Position numbers and translations under genes: made by a program
Shown here: positions 54,962 to 64,000 of the stretch, piece by piece
How positions within the stretch are numbered: position 1 is the first letter of the stretch
Layout: each line of letters opens with the position of its first letter
The notes under the pieces: generated by a model
The model's input: the letters and a program-made list of their open reading frames with translations, nothing else
Databases searched by the model: none
Told to the model about the DNA's origin: nothing
Origin: Flaveria trinervia
Taxonomy: Eukaryota > Streptophyta > Magnoliopsida > Asterales > Asteraceae
Direction of reading: 5' to 3'
Length of the DNA stretch: 64,000 bases
NCBI GenBank assembly: GCA_025506515.1
Contig: CM046443.1
Coordinates: forward strand, 41,157,331-41,221,330

Positions 54962-55517
54962 GTTTCGAGCTTTAAGCACACTTTAACATGATGAATCCTA
55001 AGATCCGTTCAAACATTAAACCTTGATAATAACCCAATTAAATGAGTTCAACGTTCGTCTCAACATTTCTAATTCACCAATAATTCCAATTTAAAATGAA
55101 ACGATGAATTAAACCTCGAATTGAACCTATTTCATTCGTGTTCAAACCGCAACCGTTTGGGCTTAGTCATATCAAATCAGAGCTATATAATAGAGGGGAA
55201 TCATCCTTTTTGATCCTTTTAACCTCTTTGTACACGCAATTCTTGAAAGATTCATCGCAAATTCGAAATCAAACCCCTTGTTCATTGCAAAAGAACCGAA
55301 GACAAACCGAAATAAATCATATCATTTCGCTCATAATTGGGTAAGGTGAACACATCAACACACTCGTCTTGACATGGAAAGCAAAAGCCCCATGGTTAAT
55401 TCGGCTAATATGATCGAATTGATGTTCACCTGGATCCAAGAACAATTTAGGGTTCTTAGATTTAGGGGGTTCTTCATGTGTTTATGTTTTAAGATTTTAA
55501 AAACGGGTCATAGCAAC

Positions 55518-55588
55518 TGCCCATGGATCACTGGTAAAGTGCACACCTCATAAACCTGAGGTCCCCGATTCGAATCCGGGGAACCTCA
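55518..55588 (+). other. tRNA-like segment in G 3' LTR
   Basis: Copy of 14551-14621, with the B-box now GATTCGAATCC and the 3' end GAACCTCA. Presence in both LTRs shows that it was part of G before insertion. Confidence 0.5.
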
Positions 55589-56726
55589 CATTTTTGTTTT
55601 AAGGCTTTTTGGCCCTTAAAATAAACTCAAAAAATTCTTAAAATTATAAAAATTATTTTATGAAATTTAATTAATTTGTAAGACAATTACACAAATTCTG
55701 TAAATTATTTGTATTTTTTCTATATACTCCAAATTAATATTATAATTAGCATGTTTCTATGAAGAATTTGATTTCAAATAATAGTTTAAATTACTAAGTT
55801 ATTATTAGAACAACTACCATCAAATTTATGTTATTGTTAAAATGGGGATTAATTTACAAATTATCAAGATTTATTCAAGCTTATGATTTTATTAAAAATG
55901 ATTTTTGTTATTTTCCTTTACACTAAAATGCTTAAATAGAATATTTAATTTTAAATCAAACTTAACCAATTATTTTATCTCGTCTAATTGAAATAATAAA
56001 ACCTCTAAACACCAAACCCTAGTCTTCTAGTAATTCGTTGAATTTATTATTTAGACGTTAAAACCTTGTAAATATGGTTATTTAAGTGCCTTGTGACGGT
56101 TTATGATGGAACGACGCTTATTATTTTCTTATTAATCATCAATTATATATTTATTGATCAAGTGAGTATTTCATACCCCTTTTGCATATTTTTACACTTT
56201 GGGGTGAAACACGTTACCTTATAACCATTGTATTTTTAAAACGTTTGATTCTTGTAAACCCTTAGGCACTTCACTTACTTGTTGTGGTTAGTTGAACTTT
56301 AGTAATTACTATGTATTGACTATTATATGTGCAAACATTAACTATTGCTAGCCTGATGACATCATAGAACTATGGGCTTGACAAGTCTGCTTGGTTAAAC
56401 CAAGTACACTTAGCTAATCATATAAACTTGTAAACGTGTAAACTTCTAAACTGTCAAGGTTTGATTTTGTGTCTGTCATACATCTCTAGTTACTTGGCTC
56501 ACTAACTTATAACATGAATTGTCATCTTTTATATATTTATGTATGAAAACTATGGAAATCTCACCAACGTTATGTTGACCTTTTATTTTTTACATGTTTC
56601 AGGAATCGCGCAAGTTTGATAGCCATGTTTGAATCTTATTCACACCTAGGAATGGACCTAGTTAAATAAATGGATGGACTTGAATTATTTTGTGCATTGT
56701 TGATTTCTTCTTTGAGACTTATGTTT

Positions 56727-56792
56727 CCTGCTCCTCTTTCTTCGCTTCGGGGACGGAGGTCCTACGATAGGTAACAGCAGGTACAAGCAACT
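56727..56792. other. GC-rich insert in G 3' LTR
   Basis: About 66 bp starting CCTGCTCCTCTTTCTTCGC interrupt a stretch that is continuous in the 5' LTR (around 23440). It is much richer in G and C than its surroundings and has CCTGCT...AGCAGG as short inverted ends. Possible filler DNA, perhaps organellar; not identified. Confidence 0.6.
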
Positions 56793-56916
56793 TAATGTTA
56801 CATTTGAAACTTATGAATATTATATTTGGGTTTATTAATAACGTTATGTGTTTGTGAACAATCTTAACCCTCACTTCTCGACGTTTCTACCGTCAAGGTT
56901 GAGGTGTGACAGAAAG

Positions 56917-57755
56917 AGCCTAAAAAGATAACCCCATTATTCTAGAACTTACAGGGGACGAGCAAGAAAGTGGCTGACAAGAAAATAATCAGCTGGAAAT
57001 ACAACACTGGCCTAAAAATGTTTATGATAAAGAGGAAAGGGGGAAGTATCTCTTACCTACATAAAAGGAAGCCATTTAAGACCTTGTCTAAATGGGATCT
57101 AAGGAGGTTGGTTGAGATCCCTTGATAGATTCTCATCTCAGTGAGAGAGCCAAAATGCTGGAAGAGGAGATTAAACAAGGACAAAATGACAATTTTGAGT
57201 CCTTTGGATATATGAAGGTAGAGAGAAGAAGGTCCAAAAAGTACAAGGACTAGGAGACAGGAAAAGGGAGAATAGTGCTAAGGTTGAAGCCCCCAAAGGT
57301 TATGAGTAGAGTAAGACTACCTGATCTCCTTCCCCAACGGCTTGAGAAGTTTGAAAAATGGTTTTATGATAAGAACACTAGGGAGGCGGTGATTCGGGTA
57401 AAGGATGGAGCCGAAATGAAACTTTTTGATCCTATGTAAGTATCTTCATTTTGTGATGAAGATCTGGTGGTGTTGTGTGAAAACTATATAAAGGCTGGGG
57501 TAGGGGCAGAGATGAGGAATAAGGCAAGCCTATTTATGGAGGTTGCCAAAAGAGCTCGGGAGGTCAGGGCTGAAGTGAGAATTAGCTGAGAGGATTCGGG
57601 AGGCGGATGAGGTGAGAATGGATGTGAAGGATTTGACTAGACAGATTCAAAGAGCAAGTGCACATGGTGAAGAAGTGATTGCAATAGGAGCTGAAGCTAA
57701 AAGCAAATCAAAGGCTGAAAAAGATACCAGAGCAGGAGCGCCAAATAAAGAATGA
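56917..57755 (+). pseudogene. E extra gene (aORF), second part
   Basis: This continues 11643-13344. It shows VADKKIISWKYNTGLKMFMI, matching KIITWAYFEDLNVYAVKREN in S2, then LKPPKVMSRVRLPDLLPQRL and the C-terminal domain signature KWFYDKNTREAVIRVKDGAE with FDPM. A Lys/Glu/Ala-rich helical tail ends at about 57755. Stops are present. It is followed by the polypurine tract AACCTAGGGGGAGTAT and E's 3' LTR. Confidence 0.78.
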
Positions 57756-57788
57756 TCAAGACAGTGAGATCCAACCTAGGGGGAGTAT

Positions 57789-58052
57789 TGAGGATCAAGA
57801 ATAGGTTGGACTCACCATAGATTAGGTTTTGTTTATATTTAATTGTAATAGGTTAAATGTTAGATTACTTTTGTAAGTATGTTAGTTATTTGAGTTTTGC
57901 TGCCTAGTGAAACTATGAGCGAAACTATAGTTTCACTCATAGTTAGCTATTACTTTCACCCGGCGTAACTGTGTTTCTCAGCCAGGTAAAACTAGACTTG
58001 GGCATGATAGTTTCTCTAACAAAAAAACTATCAACTCTATATATAAATTTTG
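57789..58052 (+). repeat. E 3' LTR, upstream portion
   Basis: TGAGGATCAAGAATAGG starts the LTR after the polypurine tract. It holds the palindrome GCGAAACTATAGTTTC (about 57919-57934). It is cut at 58052 by P in a CTCTATATATA region that aligns with 6260-6276 of the 5' LTR. Confidence 0.8.
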
Positions 58053-58908
58053 TGTAGGATCGAAGTTTGTCACTAACACTTGGTTTTTCTCTCAAATTCA
58101 CTTAATCATACATGGTTTGGATGAAGCAAAATCTCTTCAAAGAGTTGCTAATAATATACTAAGTAACAAAGAATATAAGGAAATAATTTTCAAGGTGCTT
58201 GTATATATTAATTCTCAAATCAAAGTATTACAACGAATCTTACAAGCATATTACAAGAGTTACAATGAGAAACTATGTATACTATCAACTACAGCCGGAT
58301 ATACTTTGATACCAGCTGGAAACCTAAATCTAAAGCAAATTCTACAAGCTATAGTTAAGGTATCTTAGATAATGTCTTATCTAAGATTTCTTAGTCATGA
58401 CATGTCCATGACTTACCTTTTGTCACCAACTAAAGTTGGCAACTATACTAACTGATAAAAGGTGAACAATGGAATAAAGTAGGGTGAACTACATGGGCAT
58501 GGGAAAGCACCATGCAGTATCTCAGAGATTTGCAGGGAAGTGTTAGACAGACCATACTTATGTCCATTGGTTCATAGTAAGTACTTCCGAAGGTAACTGG
58601 CTTCTGAAGAACAAGTTCTTCCGAAGCTACTTATACTTCAGAAGTAGCTACTTCTTCTGACGCTTCCTTTGGACTTCGTACTTCGGAAGTTGTAGTCTTG
58701 AATTTTTCTAAGTCTTGAACTTTGAAAGAGAGAAGACTTTGTCTTCAGAAGTTGGAGTTTTCCTTCGGAAGATGATCTTGCACTTGCCTTTGGAAGATCT
58801 CTATTTGCCTTCGGAAGTGTCATACTTAGCTTCGGAAGACCTTTATTAGTTGCACCACAATTATCTAAGTGTTTGGTCTTGGTTGCACCAGCCTTTCTAG
58901 ATCCAACA
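58053..58908 (-). repeat. P 3' LTR
   Basis: An 856-bp LTR. In LTR direction it starts TGTTGGATCTAGAAAGGCTG and is rich in CTTCGGAAG palindromes (58580-58850). An open frame at 58117-58368 is within the LTR and is not considered a gene. Confidence 0.8.
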
Positions 58909-58959
58909 AACTCCCCCTAGGCTGATGCTAACAAAACCTCACTTATTCCTGCTTCTCAA

Positions 58960-60644
58960 AACCTTCAGCACCATGTACAGAAGATGTTTATCCATTTCTT
59001 TGTTCTTCCCTAAAGTTCCGCTGAGAAGTTTGTATGAGTCATTAGTGGATAGGAGATCCAGTCTATCACTCCTAATGACATGAACCCTTTGTTGTGCCCC
59101 TGAAGAGAGTAGTTGACGGGAGTTATAGTCATACTCCCATCTAACTATGGATTAAAGGTTAGGACCTTCAACCATTTGAAGAAAGGCTTTTCCTTTGGTT
59201 GCTGATCCTTTCCTTTCCTCCTTGCTCTTAGTTTCAGCTCCTTTTCAATCTTGGTCCTTGCAGTTAGTTCGGGTAGATAAAGACTGCTAAGGTGATTTCT
59301 GATGTGAGTAGCTATCTCGGAGTTGGAGGGGTTGGAGAATGGCTTCTCTGCTAACTCAACAATATCAAATCTGCTTAAGTGTAGCAGAGATGAGGCATTA
59401 AGCCTGTTTATCTCGTCATTCTCTCTCTCAACAAAAAAGTTGTGAGAAGAGTCTTTGAACCTCCACTAGATGATCTAATTTCTTGGCCAAGGGGCTTACT
59501 TGGCACTCTATTCCCTTTCTTGGAATGTAGTAGAGTCACCAACCTTCTTTTTAGCTTCTTCTTTTTTATCATTAGTGAATCAGAGTTGAGGCCAAGGAGT
59601 TTAATGGCTTGGTCCAGTGTTCCTCTACACAGATCAAGGAATTGATCTCTTGTGAGGGAACATGAGGAGCCATCAACATAAGTCAATCTGACTGACTCCT
59701 TCTCACATGAGATGTTGCTTAAAGTTGTACACTTGATTAGCTTCATCTTGATCTCCTTAAACTCCTCTTAGGAGAGATGTTTGGAAGACTGAGGGGATGG
59801 TTTAAGTAGTTGTTGGGTAGGTAAAGGTGTTTGGGTTCTGGGAAGTGTTTTGGGTTTAAGGATGGGTAGTTGAGGTGGATGTGGTGATGAGGTAGGTATG
59901 GAGGATGGTGTAGGTTTAGGAGTGTGTGGTTTAGAGGTGGGTTCAATTCTAATGGGAAATGTGAAAGGGGTTGTTTCAGATTGTGGATGGGCTTGAGGTG
60001 TTGGTTTGAAGGTCACCCCCTGTTCCCTTTGATACATCTCCTTCCTTTTCCCTGAGCGAATGTCAACCTTGATGTCACTGACATGTCACTGCTAGGTTTT
60101 CTTAGACATGGGACCCACGTGCCTGCCAAATAAGCCATGAGCCTGGAGATAGTCCTTCATCCAAGCCTTATCACTTATCTTCCTAACAGCAACGAGTCTT
60201 GCTTCTTCTTTCTTCTTCTTCTTCTCCCTCAATTTCTCCCTTGAAGCTTTCTTTCTCTCCTTCTCCATTTGATGTTGCTCTTTCTTGAATATCCCTAAGA
60301 TCATATCATTATTGTGTGGAGACAATTCTTCTAGAGAGAAACCCCTGGAGATCAGGAAAGTCATCCATTCCCTCCTTAGCTGCAAATCAGCCTCTCTTTC
60401 CTTCCTCTCCCTTTCTTCCTCTAAGGCCAACCTTGTTGCCTCTTCTTTTTGTTCAATTTGAAACAAGGTTGGCTTCTCTAACTCAATAAGCTTCTCTAGT
60501 GGTAGCAGGAGCACTTCTTCACTAATAACTCCAGGCTTGACAAGCCTGTCAATTATTTCCATCCTTCTTCGGTTCTTGATAGCCTTGTGGTTGGATGCAG
60601 CTGCTTTGCTGCTTGCAACTAACAACTTTCCAATAGGGAGTCAG
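58960..60644 (-). pseudogene. P extra gene (aORF), C-terminal part, broken
   Basis: In gene order: a Lys/Glu-rich coiled-coil frame (60625-60092) with LPLEKLIELEKPTLFQIEQK and LREKKKKKEEARL; a Pro-rich stretch (60037-59768); then KLIKCTTLSNISCEKES and VDGSSCSLTRDQFLDLCRGT (59746-59408), with a basic end. The coiled-coil part resembles N1 at 16780-17022. Frame changes separate the blocks. The start of the gene is not in the window because N2 interrupts it. Confidence 0.6.
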
Positions 60645-61467
60645 TAAGGACTCATATAAGGCTGATGCAACCCAAAACATCCAAATAGTCTGTCCTACAT
60701 GCATGCACAAAGTGCTGAAGTAGAATGCTTCAGAAGTTTCACACTCTACCTTAGAAAACATTCTAAGTGTGAAATCTTCTAAAGCCAAGACCAATATTTT
60801 TCGAAGCCATACATGAAGTCTTCCAAAGTTTCAAGACAAAGTCTTTTGAAGCCAACTCCTGAATACAAATTTCTTCCAAAGACTTTTGAGTACATGCTTT
60901 ATCTGATGTACCTTGTACCATAAAGATGGACCACCTTTCCACTGTAACTCTGTTTGTCTCACCAACTTTCACAAGTTGGTGAAAGGTCCATGCCTTTGGT
61001 AAAATGTACATTGAGGTCTTGAGTATGCTACTTTCTACATTATGTACTTTTATCCTTTTTGTAATATATTAGGATGTGAGCTATGACATGTCATAGTCAC
61101 TAGTCAAAAGGCAATCTGCCTTTTGACTCTACATTGATTTTGTTATTGTCTAAATCATGTATCCAGCTAGCCTTCATGTGTGGTCGACTATAGGATGTAG
61201 TATAAAGTATCTCAAGTCTCTTTGTAATCTTTAATCCTTTTATGCTTTGTAAACACTTGTAAGGAACTTGAGATCAATATACATCATTATTGAAAACCAA
61301 ACACTTGTGTTATTGTTATTGTTATTGTTTTATCTCTTTATTACGTGTGTTACTTAGTATCAAGGTGACTGGTTGGTAGTTCTCCATTTAATCTGTTAAG
61401 TATTCTAACTTAACTCTCCTCATTGTGTGTTGTGTTGTAAGTGACCAACCCCTTAAACGGTCCTGCA
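60645..61467 (+). repeat. N2 5' LTR
   Basis: An 823-bp LTR ending CGGTCCTGCA. It is homologous to N1's LTRs and includes the segment that N1's 3' LTR lacks. Its CTTCGGAAG motifs are mostly decayed to TTTTCGAAG, CTTCCAAAG and similar. Confidence 0.85.
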
Positions 61468-61468
61468 A

Positions 61469-61486
61469 TTGGTATTAGAGCATTCC
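61469..61486 (+). promoter_or_regulatory. N2 primer-binding site (Met-tRNA type)
   Basis: TTGGTATTAGAGCATTCC directly after the LTR; nearly the same as in N1. Confidence 0.8.
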
Positions 61487-61553
61487 AGGCTCTTGATTGT
61501 AAGATCTCACCATCTTAAGATCCCTCACACACACAAAATACTTAGCATCTCAA

Positions 61554-63960
61554 ATGGAAGCTCTCACTAAAGCTGATATGGAAACTGGAACCATGACAAA
61601 GTCCCCACTGATCACTCCCGAAGACGTTGATACTTGGTGCCAAAGAATGGAAGGTTTCATCAAGTCACAAGACTCCAGGATGTGGGAATTTGTTGTCTCA
61701 AGACCTTACATACCAAGCACCTCTTCAACTGCTGCTGGAGGAGGTATGATTCCAAAGGTTGTGGCTGACTACTCTGATGAAGATAGAAAGAGAGTATAGA
61801 TTGATCAAAAAGCCATGACAGCCCTTCAGACTACTCTTCCAAACTCTATATATAGAGGTTTCAAGAAATGCAAAACAGCTAAGCAGCTATGGGATACATT
61901 GAAACTAATGTATGAGGATTCTACTAAAGCCAAGGAGAATAAGAAGGATCTCTAGAAGCTGCAGTTTGAAAACTTCACCTTTAACTCAGGTGAAACCATG
62001 ACTCAACAATACTTCAGGTATGTTGAGATTGTGGACACTCTAGTGGATGTTGGAGTACCTCTTGAAAACAAGGATAGTGTAAGGAAGTTTATGTCCTCTC
62101 TTCCTAGGCAATGGACATATTACTGTGTTGTTATCAAGAGGACTGAGAACCATAAGACTCTCATTTTGATTGAGTTGTATGGTATTGTCAGTGGATACCA
62201 AATGGAGATGAACATGCAAGGTTCATCTGGTAACTCTTGCAATCAAATGAGTTCAGCCCTGCATGTGACTGAAAGGGATAGCATAGAACCCCAACATCAT
62301 CTCATATGCTACCCTGACAACTCACCAAAGGGTCCTTTCATCACCTTCCCAAAGACACTAAGAGAAAGCCACACTCAAGGAAGCCCATTCCAAAAGACAA
62401 GTTCTTCACATGCCTTTGTGTCTTTTGATAAAAGCTCAGGAAACTTTCTATTCACCCTTGAAGATTTGGAATGTATCCATTCAGATGATCTGAAGTACAT
62501 GGAAATAGTCTAGTTAATGGCTCTTCTCACTCATAGACCCAAGAAGTTCTACAAGAGGACAGGAAGGAACTTTCCAAGTAATACAACCAGTGGAAAATTT
62601 GGGCTGGATAAAAGTAAAGTCAAATGTTAAAAATGTAACCAGATCGGCCACTTTGTTAGGGAGTGCAAGGCACCAAGACTAAACTACACTGAGAAAGCCA
62701 TCTAGAACGAGAAGCCAAAGCAGCAAGTTGCAGTTGCTATTGAAGAAGGAAGCTTTGACTGGAGCTTTCAGGTGGAAGATGCATCTCCAAACCAAGCACC
62801 GATTGTTGACCATGATAAAGCAAAGGTATTGGACATCTCTGTACACTTGAATATATTGCTAAAGTTTATAAATATAGGTCCTAAAACTTAGAGATGAGAT
62901 CTGATCTTGAGTACTTGAATATCTTAAAATCTAATTTTAAAAGATCTGAAATTACTATAAAGTGGAAATAGAGGACTTAGAGAAAACCATTTCAGTTCTT
63001 AAACATGAGCACACCAACTATAGGACTCAGATCAAAGATCTCATAACCAAGTTAGCTGAATGCCAGGCTGAACTGGTGATCAGCAAAGCCCGATTAGAAA
63101 AATGTGTTCTTGAAGAAGAGACCTTCAAGAGCATTATATCCTCATCCTTGTAGGAAAATGTTTGTTATCAGAATAAGCAGGGACTGGGAACCAGTGAGAT
63201 AGCTCTTACATAATATTTTGTCTGTAAGATCTCCTAGGTCTGGAACTTGTGAAGATGAGCTTCCTCTCATAGACCCCTTTACTAAAGAGGATGAAGAAGT
63301 GATAGTGGAGAATGCCTCTGATAAGATTGAAGAAGAGGATTCTAAGAAGGGTCACTATCCTCCTGAGGAGAGTAAGAAGACTGTGATGACCAAGCAATGA
63401 GAAAGAACTTGATCAGAAAGAGCAAGAGAAAAGCAAAGAAGGCTCAAAAGATCAAGACCACTTTTGACTCTAAGCAGAATCAAGTCTTTATTTTTGCAGG
63501 GTTTGAAGTGGTTAAGACTGAAGACCTCAACATAAACTCTAGTACGAAGAGTTCTAGTTCATGTTGAAATCATCTCAGCAACAAAAAGAAGGCTGATTAG
63601 TTATGTATCACTACTACACAGCCTGAACAATCCAGCTCCAAAGGTATTTCTTACCCTAAAGGAACTGTCTCAGCATCTGTAAAGATGAAGGTGCAAAAGA
63701 AAATTGATCAAAGTCAGCTTTTTTTACAAAAGAAGGCTCTTAAGAAGAAGAAAATAGATTGTGTCATGCGTTAGAGTACTTCTCATCTTGCTAAAGATTG
63801 TATCTACAATCCAAGAGGTACTCTCCATATGATCAAGAAAGAAACTTCTAAGAGTTCCAAGAATAAACAAGCTTCTGAAGGAAAATCTGTTTCCTTCGGA
63901 AGCTCCAAAATGAGATGAAGGCAAAGCGAAAATTGCCTTCAGAAGAAAATTTGGTCTTGA
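61554..63960 (+). pseudogene. N2 gag, broken
   Basis: MEALTKADMETGT at 61554 starts a UBN2-type Gag. It reads through ETMTQ.YFRYVEIVDTLVD and FMSSLPRQWTYYCVVIKR (61998-62513). The first zinc knuckle (about 62623-62664) has lost its first Cys to a stop, leaving KCNQIGHFVREC. A helical region (62940-63150) and an acidic region (63218-63400) follow. A second knuckle-like STSHLAKDC lies at about 63775-63802, again with a stop in the first half. Stops are frequent (61796, 61954, 62513). CTTCGGAAG motifs reappear at 63893-63975 in the coding region after the second knuckle. Confidence 0.82.
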
Positions 63961-64000
63961 AAGAAGGGAATACTTCCGAAGCACTAAAGACTGCTACAGT

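Larger units (their letters stand above)
13345..56911 (+). mobile_element. G: Ty3/gypsy chromovirus, heavily invaded, TSD GAAAG
   Basis: G begins TGTAACATTATG at 13345 and ends GGTGTGACA at 56911. GAAAG flanks it at 13340-13344 and 56912-56916. Without N1 the 5' LTR is about 2.54 kb; without T the 3' LTR is about 2.56 kb. Only a protease, the start of RT (24189-24904) and the integrase C-terminus with a chromodomain (51330-51783) remain of its coding region; gag and most of pol are gone. Long LTRs and a chromodomain are typical of Tekay/Del-type chromoviruses; this lineage call is tentative. Confidence 0.92.
54967..56911 (+). repeat. G 3' LTR, right part
   Basis: Matches 13970-15058 and 22731-23557. 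It contains the second tRNA-like segment (55518-55588) and a GC-rich insert (56727-56792) not found in the 5' LTR. A short stretch near 54981-55005 (ACATGATGAATCCTAAGATCC) repeats sequence from T's LTR end (54910-54930) in place of LTR sequence, an apparent conversion or copying patch. Confidence 0.9.
6192..58052 (+). mobile_element. E: outermost Sirevirus-like Ty1/copia element, split by insertions
   Basis: E is the host of most other elements here. Its pieces are the 3' portion of a 5' LTR (6192-6493), a Met-tRNA primer site, broken gag, an internally deleted pol, post-pol DNA, the first half of an extra gene (11643-13344), then after G the second half (56917-57755), a polypurine tract and the first 264 bp of the 3' LTR (57789-58052). 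The 5' LTR remnant aligns with the end of this 3' LTR piece (both include AAACTAGACTT.GGCATGATAGTTTC), which proves the two belong together. S1 cuts the 5' LTR and P cuts the 3' LTR. With all foreign elements removed it would be roughly 8 kb within the window. It is decayed, with many stops and a deleted protease, integrase and N-terminal RT. Confidence 0.85.
58053..60644 (-). mobile_element. P: N-like element, 3' LTR and part of the extra gene
   Basis: P lies on the minus strand: 3' LTR at 58053-58908, polypurine tract CAGCCTAGGGGGAGTTTG at 58909-58925 and a broken extra gene to 60644, where N2 enters in the opposite direction. The LTR ends and polypurine tract match N1, but the LTR interior has diverged strongly, so P is a related subfamily. 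The remainder would lie right of the window. Confidence 0.8.
60645..64000 (+). mobile_element. N2: N-family element, 5' LTR and gag (runs off the right edge)
   Basis: N2 is a relative of N1 in plus orientation, inserted in P's extra gene. The 5' LTR is 60645-61467, then a primer-binding site, gag to about 63600 and further gag/pol-side sequence. It extends past N1's deletion point and so shows what N1 has lost there. The LTR start reads TAAGG, not TG, probably a point change; by alignment with P's LTR the boundary is good to a few bases. Confidence 0.82.

Noticed and set aside
58117..58368. 83-residue open frame near 58.1 kb
   Set aside because: It lies within P's LTR, has no homologue among the other coding parts, and is not conserved in N1/N2 LTRs.

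Overview
This window is plant nuclear DNA made almost entirely of LTR retrotransposons inserted inside one another. I see no host gene. Every pol-bearing element is plant Ty1/copia or Ty3/gypsy, the base composition is AT-rich, and the extra genes belong to a retrotransposon-borne family that I recall as common in eudicots, especially Asteraceae. I therefore suggest a eudicot, possibly Asteraceae (low confidence).

Layers, oldest first (names are mine). E is a Sirevirus-like copia element spanning 6192-58052, with its 3' LTR cut at 58052. S1 is a related element; only its 3' part (1-6191) is present and it sits inside E's 5' LTR. G is a Ty3/gypsy chromovirus (13345-56911, target duplication GAAAG) that splits E's extra gene. 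Inside G lie: N1 (15059-22725, minus strand, CTAGT) in the 5' LTR; a rearranged copia fragment A plus a reversed LTR (24905-51329) in pol; and T, a small coding-free LTR element (52397-54961, GTTTC) in the 3' LTR. Inside the reversed LTR is C3, a young copia element (24971-33037, GAATC). Inside A's integrase is S2, a 13.2 kb Sirevirus-like element (35126-48309, AAGCG). To the right, P (58053-60644, minus strand) cuts E's 3' LTR, and N2 (60645 to the window end, plus strand) cuts P. Five insertions have both 5-bp target duplications inside the window, which fixes the order.

The most interesting system is the extra gene (called aORF here) carried downstream of pol by S1, S2 and E and by the pol-less N1; P keeps part of it. 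In S1 and S2 it looks like a self-contained gene. It has a motif-rich upstream region, its own TATAAATA box, a 5'-leader intron with a strong branch-point sequence, a Thr/Pro-rich and acidic middle, a second intron of about 145 bp that preserves the frame, and a conserved C-terminal domain. Each family has its own CG-containing palindrome, repeated both in its LTR and in internal regions: CAGTCGCACGACTG in S1/S2, GCGAAACTATAGTTTC in E, CTTCGGAAG in N/P. S1 and S2 also share a four-copy dyad array whose arms change together. I infer, without proof, that an element-encoded factor may recognise these sites.

N1 has lost all of pol but keeps gag and a long open aORF. S2 has lost integrase. T has no coding capacity but carries an array of about 25 short tandem repeats. 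C3 looks broken, but its breaks are single-base losses, several in homopolymers, so they may be sequencing errors. Elsewhere, many stop codons are C-to-T type changes, as expected from decay of methylated DNA.
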